In this document: one piece after another, positions 62,147 through 64,000 of the stretch | How the letters are laid out: every line of letters starts with the position of its first letter | How positions within the stretch are numbered: position 1 is the first letter of the stretch | Origin: Pycnopodia helianthoides | Lineage: Eukaryota; Echinodermata; Asteroidea; Forcipulatida; Asteriidae | Length of the DNA stretch: 64,000 nt | Reading direction: 5' to 3' | Assembly: GCA_032158295.1 (NCBI GenBank) | Contig: CM063246.1 | Span: forward strand, 11,657,608-11,721,607 | The notes under the pieces: generated by a model | Seen by the model: the letters and a program-made list of their open reading frames with translations, nothing else | Database searches by the model: none | What the model was told of the DNA's origin: nothing | Program-made: the position numbers and the translations under genes

Positions 62147-63105
62147 CTGTGAATGTTACCATGAAAACGAGTGTCATCAACTTTGTTCTTACTTCGTTTA
62201 ATGACCAGATATAACAGGTCACCAACTTTGTTCTTACTTCGTTTAAGGATCAGATATAACAGGTCACCAACTTTGTTCTTACTTCGTCTAACGACCCAAA
62301 TTTTTAGGCAAAATTTCATAAAACTCTTAAGCAGAAAGTTTTGCTTGACAAATCTTCATGTTACATAGAAATCAGCAGGGTACCAGCTTCAATTTCATAG
62401 GCGAGTTATACACAAACATTTGCGATATTAATCAGCATTATGTTGACAAAAACCAGTCTATGACCCTACCTTTAAGGGCTTAAACCTTTTTATTGAAGAT
62501 GAAAGTACAAAGAAACTCACCTGTTTGTAACTCAATATAGATGCCGAGAAACAGCGCCTGCTGTGGGATCTCATTGGTGGGTAACATACTGCACGTCTGT
62601 ACAAGCCACAAATCACAAATCATAGGTCAACTGAGAAAAACTATAAAATGACGCCTCATCTCCGACGGAACTACACAGAATGTCAGTGTTAACTCAAGGG
62701 ATTTTCCCTTGCAGCACAGTGTACATGTACAGTGTGTAATACAATATAGCAAATGAGATTCAGAAGCTTTGCATGGTGAAGACGAACTGAGCATACTATT
62801 CAAAACATCAAGACATTGGCTCAGTGCTATAAGGTCGTTAATTGCAAGTACAAATCCGTAACGATCAAAAGGTCGTTAAGTGAAAAATGCAAAAAAGTAA
62901 GAAAAAATAAATCAAAATCCAAAAGTAATTCTTTTCTTAGAAAATGAATGTTGCTTTTTTTTGCCAAACTAACTTTTGGAGACCACCCTTGATCAATAAA
63001 CTCCATTTACCAGGCGCTCCAAAATGTGCAAAACCAGTTTGATGAAATCCATACAAACTGCGCTAACGGCCTTATAGTTCTCAGCCGACGAAGACATCTC
63101 AATCT
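61962..63105 (-). CDS. 3' end of an unidentified conserved-looking gene
   Basis: Two well-joined terminal exons plus a weaker upstream one, read on the minus strand. Exon Y (62588-62521) gives MLPTNEIPQQALFLGIYIEL then QTG. The last exon (62146-61962) continues NHQIALQMVKKQQLIPYLKP, then ESRLLSIG, a Ser/Asn-rich stretch and the end KRNNKDPWQK before TAG. A possible exon X (about 63105-63014) reads AENYKAVSAVCMDFIKLVLH then ILERL; its phase does not join Y directly, so another exon would be needed. The helical, amphipathic character (IELQTGNHQIALQMV) suggests the end of an alpha-helical repeat protein with a disordered tail, but I do not recognise the family. The 5' part lies beyond the right edge. 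Downstream of the stop come a family D element and the minisatellite; the nearest minus-strand AATAAA I noted is near 60325. Confidence 0.6.
62173..62296. repeat. Three-copy tandem repeat, about 46-bp unit
   Basis: Unit CAACTTTGTTCTTACTTCGT followed by TTAANGANCAGATATAACAG and GTCAC, three copies. It begins 27 bp upstream (minus strand) of the terminal exon, inside the last intron. Confidence 0.88.
62306..62400. repeat. Family C MITE fragment
   Basis: AAATTTCATAAAACTCTTAA then GCAGAAAGTTTTGCTTGACA and CAGCAGGGTACCAGCTTC; right half lost, ending in ATTTCATAG. Confidence 0.55.
62521..62588 (-). CDS. Penultimate exon of the unidentified gene
   Basis: 68 bp, acceptor ACGTGCAG|T, donor CAAACAG|GTGAGT; phase 2 in, phase 1 out, matching the terminal exon exactly. 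Confidence 0.6.
63014..63105 (-). CDS. Possible upstream exon of the unidentified gene
   Basis: A protein-like stretch (EMSSSAENYKAVSAVCMDFI, then KLVLHILERL) ends at GCGCCTG|GTAAAT. The acceptor side is weak (ATTGAG or GTTAAG with little pyrimidine tract), and its outgoing phase 0 does not fit the next exon. Confidence 0.35.
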
Positions 63106-63174
63106 CTTAACGATAAGTGGGTTCTTTTACGAACATTACACAACACAAACGGCTTTACGTCTCATCAGAATGAT

Positions 63175-63305
63175 GAAGCAATAACGATTAAGTGTCTTGC
63201 TTAAGGACACAAGTGTCAAGACCTGAACTCGAACTCAAACTCTGCTGATCAGAAACAATGGAGCTTGAGGCCAGTGCCCTTGACCACTCGGCCGGGACAT
63301 GCCAC
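63175..63305 (-). repeat. tRNA-headed SINE (type S), minus orientation
   Basis: Minus strand: GGCATGTCCCGGCCGAGTGG (A box), GAGTTTGAGTTCGAGTTCAG (B box), TTGACACTTGTGTCCTTAAG and CAAGACACTTAATC. Confidence 0.75.
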
Positions 63306-63436
63306 ATAAAGAAACTAATGGTCCACGATGGTCCAGTCCAACAGAGTCAGTTTAACTCAGCTATGCATTGTTTTTTACTGAACAATGAAAAGATGATGTT
63401 ATCAAGGCCAAATAAAGTGTTGTTCAGCATACACTG

Positions 63437-63547
63437 GGCCCAATTTCATAGCTCAGCTTACCACAGTTTTCCGCACTAACAACACCCTGTAAAGCTATGA
63501 GCCGTAAGCACAGAATTCCACGTAAGCAGGCCCATAAAATTAGGCCC
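63437..63547. mobile_element. Family C' MITE, short copy
   Basis: GGGCCCAATTTCATAGCTCA and GCTTACCACAG on the left; CGTAAGCAGGCCCATAAAAT then TAGGCCC on the right, only about 111 bp (internal deletion relative to 18378-18627). Confidence 0.75.
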
Positions 63548-64000
63548 TGGTGGCCATCTAAATTGCCGTATTAAGTGCACTGTGTGCGATCCTTGGTTCC
63601 CTGCTTTATTTGCCAAGCAAATCTGATGTTTTAACATTTATTTCTGCGAACATTTTAATTCATGCTAAAAAGCTATTCTAAATTTAACTTGATTCCAATT
63701 TGTTTAAAAGCACAAAACCTTGCTAAGAACAGCAAACCCTACTTAGCAGAAATGGGTCACCAGCCCAAATACCATGTGATGTACGTTGCTCGCGACAGGT
63801 TCCCTGCAAATAAAATTGATCGTCAATATCTTCAATTCAACAGCATTTAGGTGTTAATATATGGATCTATATAATATCTGAATATCTGGATCAAGTTTCA
63901 CATAAATGAGACATTGAGCCGGGAATTTCAATTTTGAATGCCACATTTCATATAAATATGAAACTCAATTCAGATATTTGAGCTAGCTCCACATGAAATC
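63548..64000. other. Window edge, no feature seen
   Basis: AT-rich. Possibly intron of the unidentified minus-strand gene; ATTTCATATAAATATGAAA-type words near 63890-63965 are weakly repetitive. Confidence 0.3.

Overview
This window reads as intron-rich, repeat-dense nuclear DNA of a marine invertebrate deuterostome, most likely an echinoderm and perhaps a sea star. The evidence is short exons with GT..AG introns of 0.3-7 kb, a vertebrate-like syntaxin-16 gene structure, and dozens of short TIR and foldback elements of the kind that crowd echinoderm genomes. The species assignment is inference.

Four protein-coding loci can be supported. (1) Minus strand, 16955-24612: two exons of a Spire-type actin nucleator, carrying most of the KIND domain. 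A small linking exon is missing and the downstream WH2 exons were not found. (2) Minus strand, 35050-45554: a complete nine-exon syntaxin-16 gene (Qa-SNARE, endosome-to-TGN fusion); all eight splice phases agree and the product is 343 aa. Exon 1 has a second in-frame 5' splice site, which would give a 312 aa form. (3) Plus strand, 48165-53413: a four-exon secretory-pathway cyclophilin (PPIB-like) with a signal peptide and complete active site. One base is missing from a C-run in the last exon, so the family-typical C-terminus is out of frame. (4) Minus strand, 61962 to about 63105: the last exons of a gene I do not recognise, whose 5' part lies beyond the right edge. A possible first exon at 33541-33662 and two dead LINE fragments (2083-2700 and 15558-15890) are also noted. 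Loci 2 and 3 are divergent, with about 2.6 kb between them; their products act at different points of the secretory pathway.

The rest is mostly repeats. At least three element types end in TTAA: families A/B/K (ends AAAGG..CCTTT, 340-430 bp), a piggyBac-like family D (TTAA-CCCT..AGGG-TTAA, about 235 bp), and mosaics of them. Other families are GGGCCCAATTTCATAGAGC-ended MITEs (C and C'), ATAGACCATGTG-ended MITEs (I), long foldbacks (E and G), two tRNA-headed SINE types (S and T), and shorter families (H, J, M, N). Nesting is frequent: I inside A, C inside a LINE, T inside a minisatellite, and a 20-bp minisatellite of roughly 37 units grown inside a D element at 60959-61894. A cluster of five near-perfect hairpins sharing a CTCGGC apical loop lies at 27.88-29.69 kb.

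All calls come from reading the sequence by eye; no homology search, splice predictor or RNA evidence was available. Exon borders of the syntaxin and cyclophilin genes were checked base by base. Repeat borders are exact only where TTAA or arm ends are quoted.
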